From NCBI RefSeq assembly GCF_900128455.1, contig NZ_LT635783.1:276981-340980 (forward strand): a stretch of DNA of 64,000 bases, written 5' to 3'. The notes under the pieces are model-generated. The model worked only from the letters and a program-made list of their open reading frames with translations, was not told the DNA's origin and ran no database searches. Made by a program: the position numbers and the translations under genes. Below, piece after piece: positions 54,020 to 63,800 of this stretch (position 1 is the stretch's first letter; each line of letters opens with the position of its first letter). The stretch is from Bacteroides mediterraneensis. GTDB lineage: Bacteria > Bacteroidota > Bacteroidia > Bacteroidales > Bacteroidaceae.

Positions 54020-54075
54020 TTTCTCCCTACTTTCCATTGTTTTCTCCCCACTTTATTTGCTTTTCTTCCTACTTT
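54020..54075 (-). repeat. Three 21-nt-spaced operator-like repeats over the fic promoter
   Basis: TTTCTCCCTACTTT (54020-54033), TTTCTCCCCACTTT (54041-54054) and TTTCTTCCTACTTT (54062-54075) on the plus strand. The first abuts the -7 box and the second covers the -33 region, so a bound protein would block the promoter. The Fic winged helix is the obvious candidate ligand. Confidence 0.88.
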
Positions 54076-54091
54076 TTGTAATAAAAAATAG

Positions 54092-54130
54092 AATCTGTAT
54101 CACCTATCTGTTTGACAGGTGATACAGATT
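54092..54130 (-). terminator. Terminator of the HTH gene pair
   Basis: 14-bp perfect inverted repeat AATCTGTATCACCT (54092-54105) and AGGTGATACAGATT (54117-54130), with a T-run on the minus strand. It separates the HTH genes from fic. Confidence 0.78.
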
Positions 54131-54150
54131 CCAATAGAGTGATACCGATT

Positions 54151-54456
54151 TTATTCATTAAGTCTGTACGCCTCCTTGTACCCTTTCATCAGTGTCTTTT
54201 CTATGTCGGAAGCCCGGTAGAGAATCTTGCCGCCTACCTGTGTGTAAGGCAGAATGCCGTTGTTGCGGTAGTCCTGCAGAGTTCTTCGGCTTACTTTCAG
54301 CAGATATGCCACTTCCTTGTCCGTCAGCAGTTCATCGCCATAGGCAGACGGTTGCCGTTTCTCCAACACTTTTTCGAGCAGGGCCAGCAGCCTGTCGAAA
54401 TTCGAGTGGAATGTCTTTACCCACTCGTGGTCCTTTTCTCTGATTTCATTACTCAT
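54151..54456 (-). CDS. Excisionase-like HTH_17 DNA-binding protein
   Basis: 101 residues. The C-terminal half, LLTDKEVAYLLKVSRRTLQDYRNNGILPYTQVGGKILYRASDIE, is a MerR/excisionase-type winged helix; a charged helical region precedes it. Such proteins accompany Bacteroides mobile elements and regulate excision or transfer. It follows a paralogue by 41 bp on the same strand. Confidence 0.85.
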   Translation of the reverse strand: MSNEIREKDHEWVKTFHSNFDRLLALLEKVLEKRQPSAYGDELLTDKEVAYLLKVSRRTLQDYRNNGILPYTQVGGKILYRASDIEKTLMKGYKEAYRLNE

Positions 54457-54497
54457 ACGCGTTTGATATTGGTTTATACATTATTCTTGAAACTCGT

Positions 54498-54818
54498 TCA
54501 AATGGTCTTGCCTTTCCAACGGGCTTCCTTGCGCTTGTCCTCCACGTTGCCGACTACCCGTTCCACATCGTCAGGACGATAGTAAGTCCGGTTCCCGATT
54601 TTGGTAAAGGCAAGCGTCCCGTTATCCCTCAGGGTCTGCAAGGTTCTCGGACTGATGCGCAACCTGCGGCAGACCTCATGGTTGTCCATCCATTCACCTG
54701 TTTCCTTCCCGCCGTGTTCACTGCACAGACTTTCCACCCGCTGCACGAAGTAATCCAGCTTGGCGGCAATCTCCTCGAAAGTCCTCTTTTCAAAGCTGAT
54801 GATTTCCATTTTCTTCAT
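54498..54818 (-). CDS. Excisionase-like HTH_17 DNA-binding protein
   Basis: 106 residues with helix-turn-helix MDNHEVCRRLRISPRTLQTL, then GTLAFTKIGNRTYYRPDDVE, very like the next gene. The N-terminus has a predicted helix ending in a short Cys/Gly stretch. Probably co-transcribed with its paralogue; the pair is a common regulatory module of mobilisable elements. ATG 54809 is an alternative start. Confidence 0.85.
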   Translation of the reverse strand: MKKMEIISFEKRTFEEIAAKLDYFVQRVESLCSEHGGKETGEWMDNHEVCRRLRISPRTLQTLRDNGTLAFTKIGNRTYYRPDDVERVVGNVEDKRKEARWKGKTI

Positions 54819-55272
54819 TATTTTCAGTTAAACATATATTCAAAATTCCGGAAAAGGACAGGTCTTTTACAGCCGATATTCCATCATGTCTCATTGTCCT
54901 ATTCTCGGCTGGAAATGTGACTGTCTTATCCTGTTCCCACTGCAAATAAAAGCAGTAGAAATCACACTGCAATGGATTTTCAGACCGGTGACGATGCGTT
55001 GCCCGGAATGACATCATGTTACATATCAACTACATACAATGAGCCTTCTTCATAAACGGAATCCGCTTGAACAATCCGGTATGGAAGAATCACTCCGGCA
55101 AATCACGGCAGGCAGCACCGACCGTCCAATCGGTATTGTGCATAGGGTAACATAATTGCCACGGTATCTCCATTTGCTTGATTCTGTTCACTATACACAT
55201 TTCCTTTGCTCACGACAACGAGTCAAGGTGCGCACCGAGACCAGTGAGTAAACCGATTAAAATCAAAAATGT
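54819..55272. other. 454-bp divergent intergenic region
   Basis: No gene is seen. It separates the minus-strand HTH pair from the plus-strand mobilisation genes and should hold both promoters. A TTCCTTTG resembling a -7 box lies at about 55201-55208, and a 10-bp palindrome GGTGCGCACC is at 55227-55236, 37 bp before the DUF3408 start. Confidence 0.5.
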
Positions 55273-55737
55273 ATGGTAACAAAAAAGAAATTGACCAAAG
55301 AAGAATGGGAGGCCATGACGGGTACGGACATGTCATTCATTCTCCCGTCAGATGGCAGTATTGAAACTGCCCTGGAATCATCCTTGAATGATACCGGAAA
55401 TAGAGAACAGGCAAAGTCAGTAGAACAAGTAGAAGTTCCATTCGAGCCCCAGCAACCTCCAACAGGAAGAGAGGAAGCCGTTCCCGTATCTCAACGTCGC
55501 ATAAGCAGTAGGCAGAGGAAACTTTCTCTGGACGAATACCGGAAAGCCTTTCTTCAGGTTCCGAGAATAGAAGACCGCAAGCCTGTGTTTGTTAGCGGCG
55601 AGGTACGTGACAGGCTGGACGAGTTTGTCCGAAGGTTGGGAGGACGTAAAATGAGTGTTTCCGGACTGCTTGAAAACATCGCCCGGCAGCATCTTGAAAT
55701 CTACTCGGAAGACTTCGAGCAGTGGCGAAAGCTGTGA
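55273..55737 (+). CDS. DUF3408 mobile-element protein
   Basis: 154 residues. N-terminal half acidic and disordered (GSIETALESSLNDTGN). The C-terminal 75 residues (KLSLDEYRKAFLQVPRIEDRKPVFVS, then LDEFVRRLGGRKMSVSGLLENIARQHLE) match DUF3408, a ribbon-helix-helix-like family next to mobilisation genes in Bacteroides elements. Likely DNA-binding; exact role unknown. Confidence 0.82.
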   Translation: MVTKKKLTKEEWEAMTGTDMSFILPSDGSIETALESSLNDTGNREQAKSVEQVEVPFEPQQPPTGREEAVPVSQRRISSRQRKLSLDEYRKAFLQVPRIEDRKPVFVSGEVRDRLDEFVRRLGGRKMSVSGLLENIARQHLEIYSEDFEQWRKL

Positions 55738-55739
55738 CA

Positions 55740-55960
55740 TTTTCAGGAATGACAGACTTGCTTACTGACTCCAGTCATTACTGTATTCAGACAGTCAGTA
55801 GCCGACCTGAGGGGGTAACGGACAAAACTTCAGTTTTGGGAGTTAGCGAGGTTATCTTTCGGGCATCCCGAAAAACCTCGCTCCACTCCCGAAGAGTGGA
55901 GGCAATCCGCTCCCGGTGGTCGCAGATTGTGAGAAAAAGAATAATCAGAAATCAAACGAA
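55740..55960 (+). other. Probable oriT / relaxosome binding region
   Basis: The gap before mobC holds dense inverted repeats. TACTGACT (55763-55770) pairs with AGTCAGTA (55793-55800). A nested hairpin at 55838-55890 is built from GGGAGT/ACTCCC, GCGAGGT/ACCTCGC and TTCGGG/CCCGAA around a CAT loop. Position directly upstream of mobC and the relaxase is typical for the transfer origin. An 82-residue frame here lacks any family feature and I do not call it. Confidence 0.6.
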
Positions 55961-55966
55961 GAAAAT

Positions 55967-56341
55967 ATGAATGACAGAAAGAAAAACAGACCGAGAGGAC
56001 GCCCCAGAGTAAGCGGAGTGTGCAAACTCAGCAAAGCCGTTACAGTGAAATTCTCGAAGATAGACTACGAGCGGCTATGCCGACGCAGCAGACAGGCCAA
56101 CCTCACGCTGGCGGAATTTCTTCGCGTATCAGCCTTTGAGACGACGATAACGACCAGGCACTCTGCCGAGGAGACTGCCTTCATACGCAGCCTTACGGGT
56201 ATGGCGAACAACCTGAACCAGCTGACCCGGCTGTCCCATCAGGCCGGATTCCACCGTACCCAAAGGACGGTGACAGAACTCCTTCAGAAACTCAAGGAGA
56301 TTATTGTCCGGTACAGGCACGGAGAAAGGAGGCCGTCATGA
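55967..56341 (+). CDS. mobC: MobC-family relaxosome protein
   Basis: 124 residues, highly basic N-terminus (DRKKNRPRGRPRVSG). KAVTVKFSKIDYERLCRRSRQANLTLAEFLR is ribbon-helix-helix-like, and GMANNLNQLTRLSHQAGF is the MobC signature. It helps the relaxase open oriT. Start ATG 55967 rather than an upstream GTG that lies in the oriT region. Overlaps the relaxase start by 4 nt. Confidence 0.87.
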   Translation: MNDRKKNRPRGRPRVSGVCKLSKAVTVKFSKIDYERLCRRSRQANLTLAEFLRVSAFETTITTRHSAEETAFIRSLTGMANNLNQLTRLSHQAGFHRTQRTVTELLQKLKEIIVRYRHGERRPS

Positions 56342-57267
56342 TTGGCAAGATCAAGAAAGGGAAATCCTTCGGCGGCTGTATCCGTTACGTGATGGGCAAG
56401 GACAGCGCGGAAATCATCGACTCCGACGGCGTACTGCTGGAAAATATCCGGGAAATAACGGACAGTTTCAACTACCAGTGTGAGCTTAATCCGAAGATAA
56501 AACAGCCTGTCGGGCATATCGCATTAAGCTTCAAGCCGGAGGACAAGGCATTGCTGACGGATGAATTTATGGCTAAAATAGCCCGGGAATACATGGAGCT
56601 GATGGGCATAAGGAACACCCAGTTCATCCTGGTTAGACACCATAACACAGACAATCCGCACTGCCACCTGGTCTACAACCGCATCGGGTATGACGGCAAG
56701 GTAATCTCTTCCCAGAGCGATTACAAACGCAATGAAATCGCCACGAAACTGCTTAAGGACAGGTACGGGCTGACATATGCCGAGGACAAGGGCAAGACTA
56801 ACGTGGAGAAACTCCATGCTTCGGAACGTGTGAAATACGAAATCTTCAATGCCGTCAAGGCGGCTTTGAAGCATTCCAAAACATGGAAAGAGTTCAACGA
56901 TTACCTGCTTCGCCGGGGCATCAGGTTGGAATTTGTAAAGCGTACCAGGGAGATAAAAAGGCCGGAGGACATACAGGGAATCCGGTTCACCAAGGACGGG
57001 CAGACCTTCAAGGCTTCACAAATCAGCCGGGAGTTCAGCTTTGCCAGACTGAATGCCCGGCTGGGCTGGAAGACTTCGGAATCCCAACAGAAATCCGAAC
57101 GTAAGGTGCAGCAAAGGATACCGGACGGAGGCCATCTTCTCGAAAGTACGGGACCGGGACTGTTCAGCCCGACAAGCGGCACCGCTCCCGAAGAGCCGTT
57201 ATCTCAGGAAGAACTCTTGCGCAGACGCAGGAAAAAGAGACAAAAAAGGAAAGGTTTCGGATTGTAG
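56338..57267 (+). CDS. mobB: Relaxase/mobilisation nuclease
   Basis: 309 residues. Nicks one strand at oriT and stays bound to it by a tyrosine. The three-His metal motif is in VRHHNTDNPHCHLVYN (about 99-114), and the N-terminal segment GGCIRYVMGKD holds the likely catalytic Tyr17. It is shorter than many relaxases and ends in a basic tail (RRRRKKRQKRKGFGL). With an intact mobC and oriT region, transfer by a helper conjugative element seems possible. Symbol used by family. Confidence 0.9.
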   Translation: MIGKIKKGKSFGGCIRYVMGKDSAEIIDSDGVLLENIREITDSFNYQCELNPKIKQPVGHIALSFKPEDKALLTDEFMAKIAREYMELMGIRNTQFILVRHHNTDNPHCHLVYNRIGYDGKVISSQSDYKRNEIATKLLKDRYGLTYAEDKGKTNVEKLHASERVKYEIFNAVKAALKHSKTWKEFNDYLLRRGIRLEFVKRTREIKRPEDIQGIRFTKDGQTFKASQISREFSFARLNARLGWKTSESQQKSERKVQQRIPDGGHLLESTGPGLFSPTSGTAPEEPLSQEELLRRRRKKRQKRKGFGL

Positions 57268-57316
57268 TCCGTCCTTTCCCATTCAAATTATTCATGAACA
57301 TTAAAATTGCAGGAAT

Positions 57317-58084
57317 ATGAAAATGGAAGAATGTATCGAGAGCATCTTCGGATGCCTGGAAAGAATCGAGGACAAAATCAACGGGTTGTCCGTCCCCTCG
57401 CCGGAAGGCAACAGCCCGACAGTTAATAATACACAGGATGAGTTCGTGCTGAATGAAGTCCGGAAAGGTCATGAGACATTTCGCAAATTGTTGGCTCGCG
57501 TATACGAAGGCCTTGCCGCCATCAAGAACGATATGGTTTCCATGGACAGGAAAAACTCGTCACAGGAAAGACTTGGACAGGTCTTGTCGGAAATGCATAA
57601 TGAACAGCGGCAGAACCAGGAGAAAGTGGAAAACCTGTTTTGTGAGACCAATGACACAATCAGGAAGAATGCCGTCAAGACAAGCAACATCAACCATCAT
57701 TTCAGCCTGAGCTTGGAATCCCCGTACATCCTTGGGAGTTTTTCCGTGATGTTCGCGGCAATCGTGGCCCTGTCCGTGGCGCTCTATTTTTCGGCAAGAA
57801 CAGATAACGAGCAGGCCGATAATGATCTGAAGTACCGTTATGTCAAGATGAAAGGAGAGGCTACCCCCGAGCAACTTGTGGAACTTGAGAACCTCTTTGG
57901 ACCGAACCGGGATAACGAACGGATAGAACAGATGCGTGAGGACGTGGAAGCCTACGAGGAAGCGGTACGGAAACAGGCCACCCTGACCGAGCAGGCACGG
58001 CTGAAAGAACAGGCCGCGAGAGAACTGGACAGCAAGGCGAAGTCCATCAAGGACAAGTCTATTACGGACGAACCCAAAAAGTAA
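57317..58084 (+). CDS. Mobilisation-linked membrane coiled-coil protein, function unknown
   Basis: 255 residues, no known domain recognised. Residues 1-130 are helical and hydrophilic (heptad-like near 90-125), one membrane helix spans about 136-157 (ILGSFSVMFAAIVALSVALY), and the C-terminal part is a charged helix rich in Glu, Lys and Gln. It lies 49 bp after the relaxase on the same strand, as similar proteins do in Bacteroides mobilisable elements. A link between relaxosome and membrane is speculation. Confidence 0.65.
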   Translation: MKMEECIESIFGCLERIEDKINGLSVPSPEGNSPTVNNTQDEFVLNEVRKGHETFRKLLARVYEGLAAIKNDMVSMDRKNSSQERLGQVLSEMHNEQRQNQEKVENLFCETNDTIRKNAVKTSNINHHFSLSLESPYILGSFSVMFAAIVALSVALYFSARTDNEQADNDLKYRYVKMKGEATPEQLVELENLFGPNRDNERIEQMREDVEAYEEAVRKQATLTEQARLKEQAARELDSKAKSIKDKSITDEPKK

Positions 58085-58128
58085 GCCCATGGCCAGTGTT
58101 AAGATAAAAATTAGACTTTATACAGCCA

Positions 58129-58196
58129 TATGGCTCTTTCATTTAATACTAAAACTTCCCTGAAAGATGGGACTTATATTTAAATGAAAAAGCCAT
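58129..58196. terminator. Long hairpin after the mobilisation genes
   Basis: 18-nt arms 58129-58146 and 58179-58196 pair with one mismatch around a 32-nt loop; possible terminator of the mob operon or a small mobile-repeat remnant. Confidence 0.45.
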
Positions 58197-58242
58197 AATA
58201 CTGCCGTAGATAAAGAGTGTATATGTATAATCAATCTTCTAT

Positions 58243-59552
58243 CATTAGTGTCCACTAAAAAATCATAGAAGTTCCTTGAAATTATTGAAATTCAATTTGT
58301 TATAGGGGATTTTGGAGAGAACGGATTTGAATTTACTTTTGTGGTAATTTTCAGACCGTTATGCATAAAGACCCATATATTTTTGCCCAATTAGTTAAGT
58401 TCCTTGACCGAAGTAAATTCAATCGTATCGTTACAAAGTATGAAGGCGATAAATATATCAAAAGCTATACCTGTTGGAATCAACTACTTACGATGATGTT
58501 CGGTCAGCTATCTAATCGAGAGAGTCTCAGAGATTTGATTGTGGCTATGGAAGCTCATGCTGGAAAACTTTACCATCTAGGAATCGGGAAGTCTGTAACT
58601 CGGAGCAATCTTAGTAAGGCTAATGAGCAACGTAACTACCGCATCTTCGAAGAGTACGCAACATTCATGATTGCCGAGGATCGCAAGCGTAGAATCAATA
58701 AAATATTCGAACTTGACGGTCATGTTTATGCATTTGACTCTACAACGATTGATCTGTGCCTGTCAGTGTTTGAGTGGGCTAAATTTCGCAAACATAAAGG
58801 CGGAATAAAGTTGCATACGCTCTACGATATTGAAGCGGAAGTACCTGCATTTGTGCATATTACATCTGCCAATATTCACGATTCAAAGGCTATGTCTGAG
58901 ATTCCATACGAATCAGGAGCGCATTACATATTCGACCGAGGGTATAACGATTTCAGCAACCTTAATACAATAAATCGTATAGGCGCTTTCTTCGTTGTAC
59001 GAGCCAAAACAAATGTACGGATCAAGCCTAAAACCTGGAAACGAAGATTGCCGGAAGGTGTAGTTTCGGATGTAATCGGCTGCTTTACGGTTTATAAAAG
59101 TTCTAAGGATTACCCCGAAGAACTTAGAAAACTCATCGTTGAGAATCCTGAAGACGGTACACGATACATCTTTCTGACGAATAATCTTAATGCATCTGCG
59201 GAGTTAATATCATCGCTTTATCGAAACAGATGGAGTGTTGAACTGTTCTTCAAATGGATAAAACAACACCTCAGAATTAAGAAGTTTTGGGGAACATCGG
59301 AAAACGCTGTACGCATACAAATCTATTGTGCGATAATCACTTACTGCCTAGTAGCAATAGTCCAACACGATATGAAATTAGAACGCAGCATCTATGAAGT
59401 TCTCCAAATTCTCGGAATTTCTCTAACTGACAAAACACATCTCAGTGACTTGTTTGACAAATCGAATTTCAAAAATGTCAAAGACCGATATGATTCAAGT
59501 GAATCGAATTTATTTAATTTTTAACCTTGTCCATTTTTAGTGGACAGTAGTG
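58243..59552 (+). mobile_element. IS4-family insertion sequence, intact, 1310 bp
   Basis: Terminal inverted repeats begin CATTAGTGTCCACTAAAAA (left, 58243) and CACTACTGTCCACTAAAAA (right, read inward from 59552), 17 of 19 identical. They are flanked by a 9-bp target duplication ATCTTCTAT at 58234-58242 and 59553-59561. The perfect duplication points to a fairly recent insertion. Confidence 0.9.
58361..59524 (+). CDS. IS4-family transposase
   Basis: 387 residues. N-terminal DUF4372-like domain (FAQLVKFLDRSKFNRIVTKY), then the DDE nuclease: first Asp in YAFDSTTIDL, second in IFDRGYND, and the Y-(2)-R-(3)-E-(6)-K motif in YRNRWSVELFFKWIK. Full length, no frameshift, so the element should be active. 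It transposes the IS at 58243-59552. Confidence 0.95.
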   Translation: MHKDPYIFAQLVKFLDRSKFNRIVTKYEGDKYIKSYTCWNQLLTMMFGQLSNRESLRDLIVAMEAHAGKLYHLGIGKSVTRSNLSKANEQRNYRIFEEYATFMIAEDRKRRINKIFELDGHVYAFDSTTIDLCLSVFEWAKFRKHKGGIKLHTLYDIEAEVPAFVHITSANIHDSKAMSEIPYESGAHYIFDRGYNDFSNLNTINRIGAFFVVRAKTNVRIKPKTWKRRLPEGVVSDVIGCFTVYKSSKDYPEELRKLIVENPEDGTRYIFLTNNLNASAELISSLYRNRWSVELFFKWIKQHLRIKKFWGTSENAVRIQIYCAIITYCLVAIVQHDMKLERSIYEVLQILGISLTDKTHLSDLFDKSNFKNVKDRYDSSESNLFNF

Positions 59553-59644
59553 ATCTTCTATACAAAATTCGTAATCAGATAAAAATATATCAGATTTTAT
59601 ATACTTTCGCTTTTTGAAGAGTAGATTTAAAGGACTTTTAAAAG

Positions 59645-59681
59645 AGGCGTATCATTACTCAATACAAAGCTTGATACGCCT
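59645..59681. terminator. Terminator between IS and the WYL gene
   Basis: 10-bp perfect stem AGGCGTATCA (59645-59654) with TGATACGCCT (59672-59681), then TTTCTTTT. It may end the WYL/helicase transcript from the other side. Rest of 59562-59785 is AT-rich with no gene. Confidence 0.7.
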
Positions 59682-59785
59682 TTTCTTTTAGAATGTTAAA
59701 TTTTAATATTTTGCACACTATCACGTTCCATATAATGTTGGTTAATATCTGCTCTGTTATATCTGTTTATTATAAAAGTATAATT

Positions 59786-60814
59786 TTATATGCAATCGCA
59801 ATGCACAGAGCGATATTTGTTGAGACATTTCTCAATTTTAGTCTTAATGCTCATTCTGTATTTATCTGGAGCTAGGACTTCAACATCAGGTCCAAAAGCT
59901 AGAATTAATTGGTCAAGTTCTCGTGTTGGTATTACTTTGATAGTAACTATGCACTTGTATTCATCAATAATTTTCTGTGAGGTGTGCAGTGGCTTTGAAA
60001 CAATGTATTTAAATCGTTCTGAACTAAATTGCAAAATAATTGTTTCGGCTTCCTGTACTTCATAAGGCACCGATACCCCTACAATATCATCAAAGTAAGA
60101 GTTAAAATCCACAAGGTCATTTTTACAGAATGGTACATCACTTCTACTTATCCCTTCAATTCGGTCAAGGGCTCGGTTGACAATATAATCTCTCCCATTA
60201 ATACGTCCGAATATGAACCATCTGTTATTATATTGTTTCATATAATATGGATGAAGCACATTTGTTGAACTAATGCCTGCGTGTGTTGTGTAGCTTACTT
60301 CGAGGGGCTGGTGATTGATTGTTGCGTCTATGAGAGTTGAAAGGTATTCAAGCCCTTTTAAACATGAGTTACACTGAAATGAAATAAGATTTTCTCTATC
60401 CGATTTTACTCCAAAACGAAGTTCTAGATTGGAGATAACATCTTCAAGCCAAGCATTACCAGTAACTCCACGATATTTACTAAGCATTTCAATTATCGAG
60501 CGTAAAGAATTAACCTCTTTAACCGATAGACCATTCTGGTAGATTGAATAGTTTGGCTTAGAATATCTGTAGTAGCATTTCTTTCCTCCAAATGGTTTGG
60601 CATCAAGATAGATGTTATCGGGTAGCATCTTTCTTATGGCATTTAGGTCACCTCGTAACTGACGCAACTTGATGGTAGAGTCCGAACCTTCCAATTCATA
60701 AAGATGATTGTTGACTATTTCAAGGAGATCTTCGATAGTATATTTCTTATTCCAGTCACTGAAGCATCTGTCCAGCACTTGATAACGATACTGAGCGTTT
60801 CTATTTTCTGACAT
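59786..60814 (-). CDS. WYL-domain transcriptional regulator
   Basis: 342 residues. An N-terminal winged helix (1-80: YRYQVLDRCFSDWNKKYTIEDLLE, then QLRGDLNAIRKML) is followed by a WYL domain (about 165-245: QPLEVSYTTHAG, HPYYMKQYNNRWFIFGRING) and a C-terminal extension domain. WYL proteins sense nucleic-acid-like ligands and very often control antiphage loci. Its start is 2 bp from the stop of the large helicase, so they are translated from one message. Confidence 0.9.
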   Translation of the reverse strand: MSENRNAQYRYQVLDRCFSDWNKKYTIEDLLEIVNNHLYELEGSDSTIKLRQLRGDLNAIRKMLPDNIYLDAKPFGGKKCYYRYSKPNYSIYQNGLSVKEVNSLRSIIEMLSKYRGVTGNAWLEDVISNLELRFGVKSDRENLISFQCNSCLKGLEYLSTLIDATINHQPLEVSYTTHAGISSTNVLHPYYMKQYNNRWFIFGRINGRDYIVNRALDRIEGISRSDVPFCKNDLVDFNSYFDDIVGVSVPYEVQEAETIILQFSSERFKYIVSKPLHTSQKIIDEYKCIVTIKVIPTRELDQLILAFGPDVEVLAPDKYRMSIKTKIEKCLNKYRSVHCDCI

Positions 60815-60816
60815 TG

Positions 60817-63800
60817 TTAGAGTTGCTTATATGAGATGGTGTAAAGTATTCCGTTTCCTATCTGCTGTTTATTGAACAGTTCGAGATCTATATTCCAATC
60901 TTCTCTGAAATCGCGGTCGGTGCATTCAGCGTTATCTCTTCCAAATGGTGCCCATCCTTTTGCTATACCTGCATCTGGACGTATACAGACCTCTGCATTA
61001 TCCGCTTTAACCGTCAGACACCGTTCATGCTCAACATAACCTGTATCTTGAATTTCCGGTTCTATTCCGGTCAGTTCAAATATAGCATCCTTCAGGAAAT
61101 GATTTCTCTTCTTACCGTTGGCAAAATCTTTTATAGCATTTACTGCCACATCTGAGTCATTAATTGAGACGATATTTGTGACGATAACCTTAATTGATAC
61201 CAAGACTAAGTCTGCTTCATTCTTCAGACTGGAAATCATTTTTGCCAAAAGCATACAGCCTAAGGGCGTTTTTAGGTATCTATCAGAATATTCAATAGAA
61301 ACAGCCTTGCCTCGTAGGTTAGATATTATTCTATTCCAATTACCAGTTTCCGGAGCTTTCAGAGAATCAAAAAAACGACCCAACGAGCTGTGTTCTCTTA
61401 TTCTATATTCGAACATAAAGGAAGAATCGTCCGATGAAAAGGCGCTCAACAGTTGCATTCTATTTATGTCGGCATAAGACAATGAATTTGGCTGTGTGGT
61501 TATGAATACATCTCCACTTCCCCAATTCTTAGAATAGGATGTATCAATATTTTTCCCAAAGTATGTTTTGACGATTCCGTCATTCATAATCACGACCATC
61601 AACGGAAATAATCCTGTCGGCAGTGTGTTTTCAAGACATTTAAAGTTGGTTTTAAATACCTCCGCAATTAAAGTTGCACTGTCAGCTGACGAGAGCGATT
61701 TTACATCTGGTACGCTTGGCAGTATAAAGGCAACGTCAACTCCTTCTAGAGATAGTTCTGTGAGAATTTTTTTAAATGGGAATGTTTCCGCATCCCATTG
61801 AGAAATGTTGTCGTCGACAAATATTCTGATACCAGAGATGTCCTTGTTCCGTGTGAGCTGATAAAACTCGGTCGTGATGTCTGATGTCACAGCATGAGAA
61901 TCAGGCATTAAATAAATAATTTCCTTTGGGGCAACACGGGCCTTGACTTCCTGTCTTAACCATTCTAGAGCCTTAGGCCGGTTAAGATAGTTCGTATACC
62001 ATTGCGATCTGCGATCTATAAGGCACTTCGTGCAAGACCGTTCACAGTCGCATCTTTCAAGAGTCTCCAAAGCCATTTTTAGGACTTCCTCTTTATATTC
62101 TCGGAAGAGCAATGAATAACCTGCACCACCGAGAGCAGTATCATATATGAAAATAGAATGATTTATGCCATCATAGCCGAATTCAATCTCTCCATCGTTG
62201 ACTCCGAGCAGCTCCGTGAGTTTACGGCTAAGAATCACGCCGAGAGAATAGAGTGTCTCTGTGTCTTCTACCAGATTGTTGTCCTTGTCATAAAACTTGA
62301 TCTCAACAAAGTCAGTCTGGTATCTTCCGACCAACAACACATGACGTCTTACTGCAGCACCGTCATTTTCGCCACCGGGACAAGAGGTCGAAGCTAGAAG
62401 ATGTTTATGGTGCGACAGCATCCGCTCTGTGGAGTCTGGTGATTTTTCTGATTTCATTCTACCGCAATAAGGACAGAAAGCATATCCATACCCACTCGTT
62501 CCTTTATTATAAAAGAGAATCTCAGACCTTGGCGTTGAACAGCGGATAGACATTTTTGCAGAATTTGTCTTCAGAAGCCAGGCATCCATTTCAAGCAAAA
62601 TAGGCTGAATGAAATTCATACTGCCGAGAGAGTCCATTTTTCGTGTCGGGGTCGAATCCCATGCTACGGAGAATGCAGCAGGTTCAACGACCTCTGTAAA
62701 ACGCTGATCTGTCGATAGTGAGATGTCCTTTATGCCATGCATAGTTCCATGCCGACCGCACTTGGGACAATCCGTCTTAGCACTTCCATAGATAATAGTT
62801 GTATAACCACAATGAGTGCAATTTTGTATGATATACCTTGAAGTGCTGTCATCGTATTTTGTCTTCAGACGAATACCATTGGGCTCATAGACCCATTCGT
62901 TTTTCACTACTGGATTACCGGGAGCATAAGAGGAGATGGCCTGACTTATATGCAATGTCGGTGAGTTACCGTCAACCTTTTCCTTACCGCCTAGCAGACA
63001 CTCAACTAGTCCTAAGGGTAAACCTGCACTTGGCAGAAAAGAATTTTCAGCAAGATATGACAACATCGAGGTCTTTAAAAGATTTTCCTCTTGTTTCTCT
63101 ATAGCTTTGATAGCATTGGTCGTTCCTGATTCATTCTTCAGAGATTCAATCGCCTTTGCAAGAGCTCCTTTATGAGCATCAAAGACATTGTAAACAGCAA
63201 CAATGTCTTTCTTGACTACTTGTGCGGCATCCGCCAATGTTATCTGAGCAAGACTTGTTCCCTTGATTAATTTTGAATATGGTTCTTGAAGACGTTCAAC
63301 CTTTCCGCTGATTACACTATCAATATAATTTAGAAACTTATCAAAGAAAGACATCCCTTCTGCCGTGACAAAAAAATCCCTAAGAGTTGCCGTAACCCTG
63401 ATTCCCCCTTGATCTGCTACAAAGGATGCGAATACCATCGCATTAACATGACGTTGAATCAACTGACGGCTTTCCAATTTTAACAACGGAGTTTCTGTTA
63501 CATGTGTAATCGGATAATCTGGATTGTTCCATGTATGAGTTCCAATAGGATTGGGAGCACAAACAGTTAAAGCCAAAGCTTTAGTTTCATTTCTTCGCCC
63601 TGCACGTCCCGTACGCTGAAGGTAGTTTGATGATTTTGGCGGCACATTATTCATGACGACTTCTGTAATACCACCAATATCAACCCCCATCTCCATTGTT
63701 GTTGAGCAAGAAAGAATATTGATTTTCCCCTCATTAAACTCTCTTTCGTATCGGTCAAGATCTTCTGACGATTGCTGAGCAGAATGTTCAGCCGATATAA

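Larger units (their letters stand above)
52112..58233. mobile_element. Decayed mobilisable element (Fic, HTH pair, DUF3408, oriT, mob genes)
   Basis: The modules from the fic remnant to the coiled-coil gene form a typical Bacteroides mobilisable element whose integrase is now a fragment (52477-52810). Exact ends and attachment sites were not found. The riboswitch-controlled CLC-F gene at the left edge may be cargo, but this is unproven. Confidence 0.55.

Noticed and set aside
55722-55970. 82-codon frame between the DUF3408 gene and mobC
   Set aside because: It overlaps the DUF3408 stop and covers the hairpin-rich oriT region; no recognisable domain.
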